Source of the DNA: a bacterium
GTDB lineage: Bacteria > CG2-30-53-67 > CG2-30-70-394
Reading direction: 5' to 3'
DNA: 53,147 nucleotides
Assembly (NCBI GenBank): GCA_024278555.1
Contig: JAJRSX010000079.1
Coordinates: 1-53,147, forward strand
The notes beneath the pieces were generated by a model that was not told where the DNA came from, made no database searches, and saw only the letters and a program-made list of their open reading frames with translations. This document shows, piece by piece, positions 9,311-19,276 of this stretch; position 1 is the stretch's first letter, and each line of letters begins with the position of its first letter. Both the position numbers and the translations under genes were made by a program.

Positions 9311-10564
9311 ATGCCTACCGTCGCCCTCGCTCGCCGTCTCGCTGCTGCCCTGCGTGGTGGCGCGGCCCCTCTGTTCGTGCTCCTCCTGGCGGCGGATGCG
9401 GCGGCGGCGTGGCGGGTTGAGCTCACCCCCGGGGTACGCGTCGCCACCGAGGTGAGCGACAACGTCACCTTCGCGGACAAGGATCGTGACGCGGTCAACG
9501 ACATCTTTCTCACCGTGGAGCCCGCCCTCGACTGGACCCTCGACCGTGGCGACCTGCGCCTGGCGGGGCGCTCCCGCGAGCGGATCGAGCGGTTTATGGA
9601 GAACGACCAGCTGGACGGCAACGACCCGGGCCACCGGGTCACCCTCACCTGGCAGCCGACGGAGCAGTGGACCGTGGAGCTGCGCGAGGACTTCCAGCGT
9701 ACCCGCAACCTCGACGAGGCGGTCGCCGCCGGCGGGATCGTGGTCGAGCGCGAGCGGCGCACCACCAACGACGCCGGCGCCACCCTCACCTACCGTCCCA
9801 CCGAACAGGTCACCGTGTCGGCCGCCTACACCAACTACAACTCCCAGTCCGCCGATCCGCGCAACACCGACTACCTCCTCCACATGGGGCAGGTCACCGG
9901 CAGCTATCAGTGGACCGAACAGCTCGGCTTCAGCCTCGGGGCGAATATTCAGGACTACGACTTCAACCCCTTTCCCGGGAGCCGAGCCCGCTTCTTCACC
10001 CGCAACTACGGCCTCTTCCTCGGGGCCGGGTACCGGGTGAACGAGCGGTTGCAGCTCTCCGTCCAGCTCGGTGAGCGGCTCACCGAGCAGACCACCCGCT
10101 TCCCGGCCCTCGACGCCACCACCTTTCCGCCCCGCTTTACCGAGGAGCAGGACACGAGCTCGAACCTCGCGAACACCTTCTCCCTGGCGGCGACCTACCG
10201 GCTTGAGCGCGGCTCGATCACCCTCGACGGGAGCCAGGATCTCACCGCCACCGCCGGCGCCGGGGGGACGGTGGAGCGGCGCAGCCTGCGGCTGGCCGCC
10301 GACCGCTGGATCACCCCCGACTGGAAGGTGGGGGGCTCGGTCAGTTACAGCACGAACAAGAGCGATACCCTGCAGGCGGGGATCATCTCCCGCGATTCCC
10401 GCTCCCTGAGCGGCAGCGCCAACCTCACCTACCGGTTCAACGACGAGTGGAGCGGCGGCCTCGCCCTGCGTCGCCTCCAGTACCGCGACACCGCCATCGG
10501 CACCGAGGTTGTGCGCAACTCGGCGGTGGTGACGGTCACCGCCCGGTGGCGCAACCTCCTGTGA
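9311..10564 (+). CDS. Outer-membrane beta-barrel protein (PEP-CTERM/exosortase-associated type, putative)
   Basis: Signal peptide, alternating amphipathic strands; WRVELTPGVRVATEVSDNVTF; ends RWRNLL. Confidence 0.6.
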   Translation: MPTVALARRLAAALRGGAAPLFVLLLAADAAAAWRVELTPGVRVATEVSDNVTFADKDRDAVNDIFLTVEPALDWTLDRGDLRLAGRSRERIERFMENDQLDGNDPGHRVTLTWQPTEQWTVELREDFQRTRNLDEAVAAGGIVVERERRTTNDAGATLTYRPTEQVTVSAAYTNYNSQSADPRNTDYLLHMGQVTGSYQWTEQLGFSLGANIQDYDFNPFPGSRARFFTRNYGLFLGAGYRVNERLQLSVQLGERLTEQTTRFPALDATTFPPRFTEEQDTSSNLANTFSLAATYRLERGSITLDGSQDLTATAGAGGTVERRSLRLAADRWITPDWKVGGSVSYSTNKSDTLQAGIISRDSRSLSGSANLTYRFNDEWSGGLALRRLQYRDTAIGTEVVRNSAVVTVTARWRNLL

Positions 10565-11316
10565 TGGCGGGCTCGGAGGTGGAGCGCGGCGAGGCCGGCC
10601 TCGCCCTGGTGACCGGCGGCTCCGGGGGGATCGGCGCCGCCGTGGCCACGGCCCTCGCCGAGCGGGGCTTCCCGGTGGCGGTCCACTACCACCGCCAGGG
10701 GGAACGGGCGGAGAGCGTTGCGGCGGCGATCCGCGCGGCCGGCGGCGCGGCGTGGCCGGTGGGGGGGGAGCTCGCGGACGGAGGCGAGGCCGAGGCCCTC
10801 TTTGCGGAGATCGACGGACTGGGCCCGCCGCTCGCGGTGGTGGTCCACTGCGCCGGGACGATCGCGGATTGCCGCGTCGAGAGGCTCAGCGAGGAGGCGT
10901 GGGACTCGGTGGTCGCCTCCAACCTCACCTCCGCGTGGCAGGTGGTGCGCCGCGCCGGGCGGCGGATGGTGCGGCAACGCGACGGCCACATCCTCCTGGT
11001 CTCCTCCATCGGCGGCGTCCAGGGCCGCTTCGGCCAGGCGAACTACGCCGCCGCCAAGGCCGGCGAGATCGGCCTGGCCAAGGCGGCGGCGCGCGAGTTC
11101 GGGGGCCGCAACGTGCGGGTGAACGCGGTGATCCCCGGTTTTCTGGAGACCCCGATGACCGCGACGGTGCCGGCGCGGGCGAAGGAGGCGGCGCGGGCAC
11201 AGAATTGCCTCGGCCGCTTCTCCACCGTGGCGGAGGTGGCACGCGCCATCGCCTTCATTGCCACCCTGCGCGATGTCTCCGGCCAGCTCTTCAACCTCGA
11301 CAGCCGGATCCTCTAG
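10564..11316 (+). CDS. SDR family oxidoreductase, 3-oxoacyl-ACP reductase FabG-like
   Basis: ALVTGGSGGIGAAVA, YAAAKAG, NAVIPGFLETPMT; start overlaps the preceding stop by one base (TGATG). Confidence 0.88.
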   Translation: MAGSEVERGEAGLALVTGGSGGIGAAVATALAERGFPVAVHYHRQGERAESVAAAIRAAGGAAWPVGGELADGGEAEALFAEIDGLGPPLAVVVHCAGTIADCRVERLSEEAWDSVVASNLTSAWQVVRRAGRRMVRQRDGHILLVSSIGGVQGRFGQANYAAAKAGEIGLAKAAAREFGGRNVRVNAVIPGFLETPMTATVPARAKEAARAQNCLGRFSTVAEVARAIAFIATLRDVSGQLFNLDSRIL

Positions 11317-11319
11317 TCG

Positions 11320-11442
11320 TTTTGGGGTCAGTTTTGGGGTCAGGCTTGCAAACTTGCAAGTTTGCCCGTTGATGGCCAACAGCGAGGTCCAATCTTGCAA
11401 GTTTGCAAGCCTGACCCCAAAACATGCCTGACCCCAAAAAAT
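11320..11442. repeat. Nested inverted repeat, 29-bp perfect arms (TTTTGGGGTCAGGCTTGCAAACTTGCAAG)
   Basis: Left arm 11332-11360, right arm 11394-11422; outer pair TTTTGGGGTCA 11320-11330 / TGACCCCAAAA from 11430. Confidence 0.9.
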
Positions 11443-11483
11443 ATCTGCTCCGGCCGCCCCCATTGGGGGCGGCCGGACAGTGG

Positions 11484-11865
11484 GCCGAAGCCGGTTGGTA
11501 AGCCGGATTCTGTCCCCGCCCCGGGGTTACCCCGGTGGGGCGGGGGGTGGTCATTCCTCTAGGCCCGTGGTCGCCCACGGGCTCCAGCAACCAACCCGAC
11601 AGCTTGGGCTGGCCGCCCTCGAACGCTGTCCTATTTGGTCTTGCTGCGGATGGGGTTTACCGAGCTGCCGGGGTTACCCCCGGCACTGGTGCGCTCTTAC
11701 CGCACCCTTTCACCCTTGGTCCCCTCGGAAGGGGGCCGGTCTACTCTCTGTGGCACTTTCCCTGGGGTCACCCCCGGCTGCCGTTAGCAGCCATCCTGCC
11801 CTGTGCAGTCCGGACTTTCCTCCCGTTCCAAAAGTGGAACCGGCGACCACCTTGCCGGCTTCGAC
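11484..11865 (-). ncRNA. rnpB: RNase P RNA, bacterial class A-like
   Basis: Minus strand reads GUCGAAGCCGG...GGAACGGGAGGAAAGUCCGGACUGCACAGGGCAGGAUGGCUGCUAACGGCAGCC...CCACAGAGAGUAGACCGGCC...GAAUCCGGCUUACCAACCGGCUUCGGC; ends pair as P1. Confidence 0.95.
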
Positions 11866-12204
11866 CCGCGACCATTGTAACGGGTGGAGGGGAGAGGGGA
11901 ATGGCCCCCCGCCATCTCAGGGTGAGACAGGGGTGCCTCGCCATCCGTCTCAGGTTGGCACGCCCCCTTTGTAGGCCATGTGGCGCACCCACAAGCCATC
12001 CCGATGGCGGCGGCGGCGGCGGGCAGGGGTCGGCTGGTGGGGGTGGCTCAATCGGGCGTCACGGCTTCGCCACGACCGGGAGGGTGGCACGCCGGTTGCT
12101 GTGTCCGGGGTGGCCTTCGATTCCATTGAAACGGTTGCCCAGCCCCCGGCTCCTACCCACGGCGCCATTAATCCTGACTCAAACACGACCCACGGAGTAT
12201 CTCC

Positions 12205-12819
12205 ATGGTCTCCCTCGTCTACCGACTCGTCCTCGCCACCACCCTCCTGACGGTGGCCACGGCCCTACCTGCTGGGGCCGCCCTCTTTGCCCCGCCCGCC
12301 CTCCTGGCGCCGTCCGGTGATCCGGGCGCGGGGGCGCCGGTCGACCACGACATCACCGGCCTGGCCATCGACCTCACCCTCGACGCCACCCACCCGACGG
12401 CTGAGACGACCCACCTCGCCTACGACGTCGCCCTCGGCGACGACGCCAGCGCCACCGTCTGGGCGATCGTCGGCTTCTCGGTGATCCGCGGGTGGAGCGA
12501 GGGGGCGGTGGTGGGGGCGGTGGAGTCGCCCGACGGGTGGGACGGTGTCGTCGCCGCCCACTTCGGGGACTGGGCCGCGGCCGGCCCGGGGATCGGCGAG
12601 GGCGACCACCTCGGCGGCTTTGGCTACACCGTGGCGCGGAGCTCGGCCCCGAGCCAGCTCTACGTCTACTTCGTGACCAAGGACGGCGGCGACGCCTTCC
12701 CGGTCCTCTCCAGCGACCTCCCGGTCCTCGCCGGGTCCGAGGTCACGGTCCCCGAGCCGGCGAGCGCCGCCCTGCTGCTCACCGCCATCGGCCCCTTATT
12801 CCTGCGCCGGCGCGGGTGA
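12205..12819 (+). CDS. PEP-CTERM sorting domain protein
   Basis: Signal peptide; C-terminal VPEPASAALLLTAIGPLFLRRRG. Confidence 0.75.
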   Translation: MVSLVYRLVLATTLLTVATALPAGAALFAPPALLAPSGDPGAGAPVDHDITGLAIDLTLDATHPTAETTHLAYDVALGDDASATVWAIVGFSVIRGWSEGAVVGAVESPDGWDGVVAAHFGDWAAAGPGIGEGDHLGGFGYTVARSSAPSQLYVYFVTKDGGDAFPVLSSDLPVLAGSEVTVPEPASAALLLTAIGPLFLRRRG

Positions 12820-12838
12820 GCAGTCGATCGCCCGTGAC

Positions 12839-12876
12839 AAAAAAAGGGGCGGGGCGGCCACAGCCACCCCGCCCTG
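12839..12876. terminator. Rho-independent terminator-like hairpin between convergent genes
   Basis: AAAAAAAGGGGCGGGGCGG...CCACCCCGCCC. Confidence 0.65.
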
Positions 12877-12886
12877 GCTTGTGGAC

Positions 12887-13813
12887 CTAGGGCACCAGCG
12901 CGCCGCCGGAGAGGGTGCCGGCGATCGCCGAGCAGTCGTTGGTGCCATCGAAGGCGCCGTCGCCGTCGGCGTCGACGTTGCCGGTGAAGGTGCCGGTGAG
13001 GGTGCCGTCACCACCGATGGCGAGGGTGATGTCGAGGGTGGCGAGGTAGCTGGTCCCGGAGGTGGTGCCGACGCCGGTGAAGTGCAACTCGCTGCCGGTG
13101 TCGGCGGAGGTGCCGATGACGCCCACCTGCGCTGTGGTGCCGGTGGGGGCGAAGCTCATGATGACGTCCACCGTGCCGCCGGCGTTCGGCTTCAGGAGGA
13201 TGGCGACGTTGTCGGTGGCGGTGGTGCCGCGATACGGGTCGGCGCCGGTGCCACCCTCGGTGCAGGTGGTGGCTGCGTCGTCCACCGCCGAGATGAGGTC
13301 GGCGGAGACCGACTCGCTCGCCCCGAGGTCGGCGACCTGCTGGGCGGTGCAGATGGTCGTGTCACCGGAGAGGGTGACGACGAAGTTGCCGGTCGCCCCG
13401 GTGTCGGTGGTGAAGGAGCCGGTGAGGTCACTGCCGTTGACCACCCCGGTGAGGGTGTGGCTCTCACCATTGCGAGTGACGGTCGCCTGAAAGGCGCCGG
13501 TGGTGGCGTTCCAGGTGGTCACCGTGCCGGTGACCTGCTCGGCGTCGCCGCCGGTCGGGGTGAGGGTGCCGGTGAGGCCACCGGAACAATTGATGGTCGC
13601 CGAGAACGTGGAGTTCTCCGCCCCCTCGGTCCAGGTGCCGCCCCAGCTCCCCGCCACCCCGGCGGTCTCCGCGGCGGTGGCCGCCGCCGGCTTGGAGCTG
13701 CTGCCGCTGTCGCCGCATCCCACCGTCCCCAGGGTCAGGGCGACGACCGCCGCCACACATCCCACCATCCAACGTTGCCTTGCCATCATCGCGTCCTCCT
13801 TCTTGGGTTTCAC
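12887..13813 (-). CDS. Putative lipoprotein, Thr/Gly-rich beta protein
   Basis: MVGCVAAVVALTLGTVGCGDSGSSS lipobox. Confidence 0.65.
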   Translation of the reverse strand: MKPKKEDAMMARQRWMVGCVAAVVALTLGTVGCGDSGSSSKPAAATAAETAGVAGSWGGTWTEGAENSTFSATINCSGGLTGTLTPTGGDAEQVTGTVTTWNATTGAFQATVTRNGESHTLTGVVNGSDLTGSFTTDTGATGNFVVTLSGDTTICTAQQVADLGASESVSADLISAVDDAATTCTEGGTGADPYRGTTATDNVAILLKPNAGGTVDVIMSFAPTGTTAQVGVIGTSADTGSELHFTGVGTTSGTSYLATLDITLAIGGDGTLTGTFTGNVDADGDGAFDGTNDCSAIAGTLSGGALVP

Positions 13814-13983
13814 GGTTAAGGGGCGCTCTTCACCCCGCTACGGCGCTCCTCCACCGTTGAAACATACATCATCGGCCCGTACGGGAAAAAACCGAATCAA
13901 CCCGACGGGGCAACGTCCTCTCTCGCCGCGCGGCAGGGCCGGGCCGTCCGACGGGCTCCTGGCGTGGGAGCCCACGGGCCGCC

Positions 13984-14295
13984 TCACGCCGGCGGCAGGG
14001 CCAGGATCGTGTGCTCCAGCCCCTCGATCTCCTGGCGGCAGGCGTTCACCTTGCGGATGAGGCGGGAGACGGTCTCGTCCTTGAGGATGTTGCCGGACTC
14101 CGCCTCGCCGGCGAGGAAGTGCACCCGGCTGCCGAGCTCCAGCAGCGTCAGGTCCATCTCCTTGCGCATCGAGCGGATCACCAGCCGCATCCGGCCGATA
14201 CGGGTGGCGCGGTTCGCCTTCGCCTTCAGCCGCTCGACGCCATCGAAGAGGGTCTCGACCCAGCTCGTCTGTTGTGTCGGTGTCTCATTTTCCAT
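13984..14295 (-). CDS. Hypothetical protein
   Basis: ORF MENETPTQQTSWVETLFDGVERLKAK..., helical; 104 aa. Confidence 0.5.
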   Translation of the reverse strand: MENETPTQQTSWVETLFDGVERLKAKANRATRIGRMRLVIRSMRKEMDLTLLELGSRVHFLAGEAESGNILKDETVSRLIRKVNACRQEIEGLEHTILALPPA

Positions 14296-14361
14296 CGCTC
14301 GTCTCCAGCCCCTCTCCACCCGATCGCGGGCGGGCGATTTCATCGGTCCGGCGGCGTGGTG

Positions 14362-16470
14362 TCAACCGCCCTCCACGAGCCCCAGACGGTCGCCCCACAG
14401 TTTGATGGCGCGGGCGACCTCGTCGCCGGTGATCCCCTTGGCGAGGCGGGTCGCCGCCGCCCTGCGTGCCTCGATAAAGGTGTCGCGGTCGCGCACCGGG
14501 TCGGCGAAGCGGAGGCCGGTGTCGCCCCACTGGTGCAGGCCGGCGATCTCCCCCGGGCCGCGCTGGGCGAAGTCCGCCTCGGCGAGGGCGAAGCCGTCGG
14601 TGGTCCGTTCGAGGATCGCCAGCCGCTTTTTCGCCGCCTCGCCCTCCTCGTCGTCGCCGACCATCAGGACGCAGTAGCCGGGGGCGGTGGACCGTCCCAC
14701 CCGACCGCGGAGCTGGTGGAGCTGGGCGAGGCCGAACCGCTCGGCGTGCTCCACCACCATCACCGTGGCGTTGGCCACGTCGACCCCCACCTCGATCACC
14801 GTGGTAGCGACGAGGATGTCGATCTCCCCCTTGGTGAAGGCGGCCATGGTCGCTTCGCGCGCCTCCGTCGCCATCCGTCCGTGGACCAGCCCCACCCGCA
14901 ACCCGGCGAACGGGCCGTCGGCGAGCTCCGCCGCCATGCGGGTGGCGGAGCGGGCGCTCTCCGCGGTCTCCCGATCCACCGTGGGGTAGACAAAGTAGGC
15001 CTGGTGGCCCGCCTCCACCTGGCGCCGGACCCCGTCGTAGAGGCGGGCGCGCGCCGCCTCGCCGCGCACCACCGTCTCCACCGGCTGGCGGCCCGGAGGG
15101 AGCTCGTCGAGGAGGGTGAGGTCGAGGTCGCCGTAGAGGGTCAGGGCGAGGGTGCGTGGGATCGGCGTGGCGGTCATCGCCAGGAGGTGGGGGCGCTCCC
15201 CCTTTTCCACCATGGCGAGCCGTTGGGCGACGCCGAAGCGGTGCTGCTCGTCGACCACCACCAGCCCCAGGCGCCGGAAGCGCACCCCGTCGGAGAAGAG
15301 GGCGTGGGTCCCCACCGTGATCGCCGCGTCGCCGGAGGCGAGGTCCGCCTCCACGCTCCGGCGCTGGCGGGCGGGGAGGCTGCCCACCAGGAGCTCCACC
15401 CGCAGCCCCAGGGGCTCCGCGAGGGCTCGCACGGTGGCCAGGTGCTGGCGGGCGAGGAGCTCGGTGGGCACCAGCAGCGCCGCCTGCTCGCCGTTCTCCA
15501 CCGCCCGCAGGCAGGCGAGCAGCGCCACCAGGGTCTTGCCCGAGCCCACGTCGCCCTGGAGCAGCCGCCCCATGGGGGCGCCGCGGCGCAGCTCCTCCTC
15601 GATCTCCGCCACCGCCCGCCGCTGGGCACCGGTGAGGGAAAAGGGGAGGGCGGCGATGAGGCGGGCGCCGAGGGAGGGTGGTGTCCGGTACGGGGGGCGC
15701 CCCTCGGTGGTCCGTTGTTGCCGCGCCCACAACAGGGCGAGCTGGAGGAAGTAGAGCTCCTCGAAGACGAGGCGGCGGTGGTAGGGGGAGAGAAAGGCGT
15801 TGAGGGCGTCGAGGTCGGCATTCGCGGGGGGGCGGTGGAGTCCGAGGAGGGCCTCTCCCCGACCCGGCAGGTCATGGGCGGCGCGCACCGGCTCCGGGAG
15901 GTGGTCGGGGACGGCGGGAGCGTGGCGGCCGGCGAGGTGAAAGAGGAGCTCGCGCACGGTCCGCTGGGCGATGCCGCGGGTCAGGGGGTAGACCGGGCAG
16001 ATACGACCCACGTGGGCGCCGGTGGTGCCGTCACTCAGCTCGTGCTCCGGGTTGATCATCATCAGCCGCGCCGGCCGACCGCCGACGAAGTCGACGCGGC
16101 CGTGGACCACCACCGGCGTGCCCTCGGTGAGGTGTTGCGCCAGGTAGGTCTGGTTGTACCAGCGCACCGGCAGGGCGCCGCCGGCGTCCACCACCAGACA
16201 CTCAAAATACCCCTTGACGCGGCCGCGCCGCTCCTTCACCCGTGGGTCGGCCACCACCCCGGCCACCGTCGCCACCTCCCCCGGGCGGGTGTGGCGGGCG
16301 CCCTGGATGATGCGCCGATCTTCGTAGCGCAGGGGGAGGTGGGCGAGGGCGTCACCGAGGGTCTCGATGGCGAGACTCTTCAGTGGCCCCACCATGCGTC
16401 CCGTCACCCCCGAAAGCTCGGCGATGGGGGTGGCCAGGGGGAGGTCGGAGGCGGCAGGCAACGTCGCCAT
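14362..16470 (-). CDS. recG: ATP-dependent DNA helicase RecG
   Basis: LLQGDVGSGKTLVALLA, VVDEQHRFGVAQR, MTATPIPRTLALTLYGDLD, HGRM, QLRGRVGRS. Confidence 0.95.
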   Translation of the reverse strand: MATLPAASDLPLATPIAELSGVTGRMVGPLKSLAIETLGDALAHLPLRYEDRRIIQGARHTRPGEVATVAGVVADPRVKERRGRVKGYFECLVVDAGGALPVRWYNQTYLAQHLTEGTPVVVHGRVDFVGGRPARLMMINPEHELSDGTTGAHVGRICPVYPLTRGIAQRTVRELLFHLAGRHAPAVPDHLPEPVRAAHDLPGRGEALLGLHRPPANADLDALNAFLSPYHRRLVFEELYFLQLALLWARQQRTTEGRPPYRTPPSLGARLIAALPFSLTGAQRRAVAEIEEELRRGAPMGRLLQGDVGSGKTLVALLACLRAVENGEQAALLVPTELLARQHLATVRALAEPLGLRVELLVGSLPARQRRSVEADLASGDAAITVGTHALFSDGVRFRRLGLVVVDEQHRFGVAQRLAMVEKGERPHLLAMTATPIPRTLALTLYGDLDLTLLDELPPGRQPVETVVRGEAARARLYDGVRRQVEAGHQAYFVYPTVDRETAESARSATRMAAELADGPFAGLRVGLVHGRMATEAREATMAAFTKGEIDILVATTVIEVGVDVANATVMVVEHAERFGLAQLHQLRGRVGRSTAPGYCVLMVGDDEEGEAAKKRLAILERTTDGFALAEADFAQRGPGEIAGLHQWGDTGLRFADPVRDRDTFIEARRAAATRLAKGITGDEVARAIKLWGDRLGLVEGG

Positions 16471-16555
16471 CCATTCTTGTCGCCCCCCCGGCGTCGTGGT
16501 AGGCTCCGCGCCCTTTTCGATCCGGTTCGGAACGACGTCACCGGGAGATGGAGCC

Positions 16556-16747
16556 ATGGCACATACTTGTGAGATCTGCGGCAAGGGACATCAGGTGGGG
16601 ATGAAGGTATCCCACGCCCACAACCGCAGCAAGAAATGGTGGCACCCGAACATCCAGCGGGTCCATGTGCTGGTGGCCGGGACCCGCAAGCACATGCATG
16701 TCTGCACCCAGTGCATCAAGGGCAATCGGGTGCAGAAGGCGGGGTAA
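16556..16747 (+). CDS. rpmB: 50S ribosomal protein L28 (zinc-ribbon form)
   Basis: MAHTCEICGKGHQVGMKVSHAHNRSKKWWHPNIQRV...CTQCIKGN. Confidence 0.96.
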   Translation: MAHTCEICGKGHQVGMKVSHAHNRSKKWWHPNIQRVHVLVAGTRKHMHVCTQCIKGNRVQKAG

Positions 16748-17357
16748 CGCGCCCCGCACTCCCCGTCCGCGCCCGATGGCGGCGGCGCCGGAGGGGCAAC
16801 GTGGACCTTGCCGCCCCGGTGGTGCGGCCGGCGTCTGGAGAGCAGGGTCGGAGTCTCGGCCCAAGGTCCGATCTCACTCCCAAACGGTGTCGGGGGAGTG
16901 CCGTTTATTTGGACTTCTTTGGAAAAGATACACGTTTTGTAGTCCGTTAATTTGAACGTAAACACTTCGAATTAGTTTTTGCTATAGTGAGTTGCGCACC
17001 CACTCGCCGACGGGATGGAGGCGTGGGTCGGGAGGAGGAGCTCGAGGCCGCGGAGGCGGCCGCCCCCTCACGTCCCACCCCGTCGGCGACACCCAACCGG
17101 TGGCGTGCCAGCGAGAGCGGTGACGGATGGCGCAGCCCGTCGCGCCCCTGGTTACGCCCCCCGCGGGGGCCCTCCCCCCCGCGGGGACGGTGACGGGCGG
17201 CTGATGCACCCCATCTTTGCGTCGTGTCCTCGCCCGTGCTCCTCAACGTACAACTAGTACGCTTCGTCGCCCGGGCTGCGGGCCGGCACAAATCTGGGGT
17301 GGCTGGCGGGGCCTACAGATGGGGTGGGGGCGATAGACGGGATGTGGGGGTGATGGG

Positions 17358-17442
17358 GTAGGAGCGGGCCGTGCCCGCGATCCAGGCCCGAAGGGCCTGC
17401 CGCGGCCTGCGGCCGCGGATCGCGGGCACGGCCCGCTCCTAC
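17358..17442. repeat. REP/BIME-like element, 26-bp perfect inverted arms
   Basis: GTAGGAGCGGGCCGTGCCCGCGATCC (17358-17383) / GGATCGCGGGCACGGCCCGCTCCTAC (17417-17442) with two internal hairpins. Confidence 0.9.
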
Positions 17443-17456
17443 CGTTGGCGGGGCGG

Positions 17457-18872
17457 TCATTGCTCCGCGCCGAGAGCCTCCATCAGGGCGGCCGCTTTGT
17501 GGAGGGTCTCTTGGTATTCCCGCGCCGGGTTTGAGTCGGCGACGATGCCGCCGCCCACGTGGAAGAGGCAGCGGCCGCCGGTGACCACCACGGTGCGGAT
17601 GAGGATGCTCATGTCCATGGCGCCGCCGTCGCTGAAATAGGCCAGCGAGCCGGTGTAGGGGCCGCGGGTAAACGGCTCCAACTCGTCGAGGATCTCCATG
17701 CAGCGCACCTTGGGCACCCCGGTGATGGTGCCGCCGGGGAAGCAGGCGCGGACCACGTCGACCCGGTCGCGCTTCGGGTGCAAGCGGCCGCGGACGTTGG
17801 AGACCAGGTGGACCACGTGCGAGTAGGTCTCGCTCACTAGCAGCTCGTCCACCTCCACCGTGCCGTAGAGGCAGACGCGGCCGAGGTCGTTGCGGATCAG
17901 GTCGACCAGCATCAGGTGCTCTGCCCGCTCCTTTGGATCCGCCGACAGGGCGGCGGTGGTCGCCGCCAGGGCCGTGGCGCCAGCCGGGCGGGGAAAGGTC
18001 CCGGCGATCGGGCGGCTCTCCACCCCGCGGTGGTCGACGCTCACCAGCCGCTCGGGCGACGAGGAGACGACCGCGAAGTGGTCGCCGCGCAAAAAGCCGG
18101 CGAAGGGGGCCGGGTTGATCTCCCGCAGCCGCCGGTAGAGGGACCACGGCTCCCCCTCGGCCACCTCCGCGGCGAAGCGGTGGGCGAGGTTCGCCTGGAA
18201 GATGTCGCCGGCGCGGATGTAGTCGAGGACCCGCGCCACCCGTTGCTGGTAGGCCTCCCGCTTCCAGTGGGAGCGGGGCGGGGCGGCGAGGGCGAAGGGG
18301 GGCGCGGGGGCGGCCGCCGGCGGCGGGTCGGCGAGACGGGCGGCGGTCTCGGCCACCCAGCAATCGCCGCCGTCACCCCGGGCCATCACCCACATGGCCC
18401 CGTCGAGGTGGTCCACGACCACGCACCGGTCGGCGACCAGGAGGTAGAGGTCGGGGAGGTGGGTGTCGTCCACGGTGGTGGCGGGGAGCCGCTCCCAGTG
18501 GCGGACCAGCTCGTAGCCGAGGAGCCCCACCACGCCGCACTGGAAGGGCGGCAGCCCCGCCACCGCGGGCCGCGCCCGCTCGCGCAGGAGGCGGCGCAGG
18601 AGGTGGAGGGGGTCGCCCGCCAGGGGCCGGGCCACCTCGACGCCGACCTCCGCGAAGGTGATTGACCCGCCCGCGGCCACGACCACCGCGCTCGCCGCCC
18701 CCACGACGATCGAGTAGCGGCCGGTGTGCGGGGCCTGGACACCGCTCTCCAGGAGGCAGGCGGGGCCGGTCTCCGCGAGCGTCTCGAAGAGGGTGGCCGG
18801 GTCCCACCTCCCCTGGGCCACGCGGGCCACGTGGAGGTCGCCGTGGGTGGTGGCGGCGAGGGCGGCGGACAT
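17457..18872 (-). CDS. pabB: Aminodeoxychorismate/anthranilate synthase component I family (PabB-like)
   Basis: GDIFQANLAHRF, SSSPERLV, PIAGTFPR, LMLVDLIRNDLGRV, FPGGTITGVPKVRCMEILDELE. Confidence 0.9.
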   Translation of the reverse strand: MSAALAATTHGDLHVARVAQGRWDPATLFETLAETGPACLLESGVQAPHTGRYSIVVGAASAVVVAAGGSITFAEVGVEVARPLAGDPLHLLRRLLRERARPAVAGLPPFQCGVVGLLGYELVRHWERLPATTVDDTHLPDLYLLVADRCVVVDHLDGAMWVMARGDGGDCWVAETAARLADPPPAAAPAPPFALAAPPRSHWKREAYQQRVARVLDYIRAGDIFQANLAHRFAAEVAEGEPWSLYRRLREINPAPFAGFLRGDHFAVVSSSPERLVSVDHRGVESRPIAGTFPRPAGATALAATTAALSADPKERAEHLMLVDLIRNDLGRVCLYGTVEVDELLVSETYSHVVHLVSNVRGRLHPKRDRVDVVRACFPGGTITGVPKVRCMEILDELEPFTRGPYTGSLAYFSDGGAMDMSILIRTVVVTGGRCLFHVGGGIVADSNPAREYQETLHKAAALMEALGAEQ

Positions 18873-18895
18873 GGCGGCGGGGCCGCGGCGCGCGG

Positions 18896-19231
18896 CTACT
18901 CCGGGTTGCCCGACTTGCGCCGGGGCCACAGGGCGTCCACCACCCCCACGACCCAGGCGGCGACCAGGAGGAGGGTGCCGCCGCGCAGGGGAGCACCCGC
19001 CTCCTCGGCGAGTTGCCGCCCGGCGGCGCGCAGCTCGTCCGGGGTGAACGGCGTGGTCAGGGAGAGGTGGGAGGCGGCGGTGGCCGCGGCCACCGCGGTG
19101 ACGATCAGGGCGATGGTGGTAGCGACGATCAGGCCGCCGCCGAGGCGCCTGCGGCCGAGGTAAAGCTGCCCCACGCCGGGGAGGACGGTGGCGGAGAGGA
19201 GGGCCGCGACCACGGGGTTTCGTTGCGCCAT
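18896..19231 (-). CDS. Small membrane protein
   Basis: MAQRNPVVAALLSATVLPGVGQLYLGRRRLGGG; two to three hydrophobic helices. Confidence 0.55.
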   Translation of the reverse strand: MAQRNPVVAALLSATVLPGVGQLYLGRRRLGGGLIVATTIALIVTAVAAATAASHLSLTTPFTPDELRAAGRQLAEEAGAPLRGGTLLLVAAWVVGVVDALWPRRKSGNPE

Positions 19232-19235
19232 GGGG

Positions 19236-19265
19236 ACAAAAAAGGGGCCGACAGCCGCCGGCCCC
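19236..19265 (-). terminator. Terminator hairpin downstream of tRNA-Ala
   Basis: Minus strand CAGGGGCCGGCGGCTGTCGGCCCCTTTTTTG. Confidence 0.7.
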
Positions 19266-19276
19266 TGGGATCGTTT

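Noticed and set aside
7771-9789. 672-aa minus-strand ORF opposite selA
   Set aside because: Antisense shadow of selA, biased composition.
11535-12320. 261-aa ORF spanning rnpB
   Set aside because: Overlaps the RNase P RNA gene; composition not protein-like.
14011-16572. 853-aa plus-strand ORF opposite recG
   Set aside because: Antisense shadow of recG with no recognisable domains.
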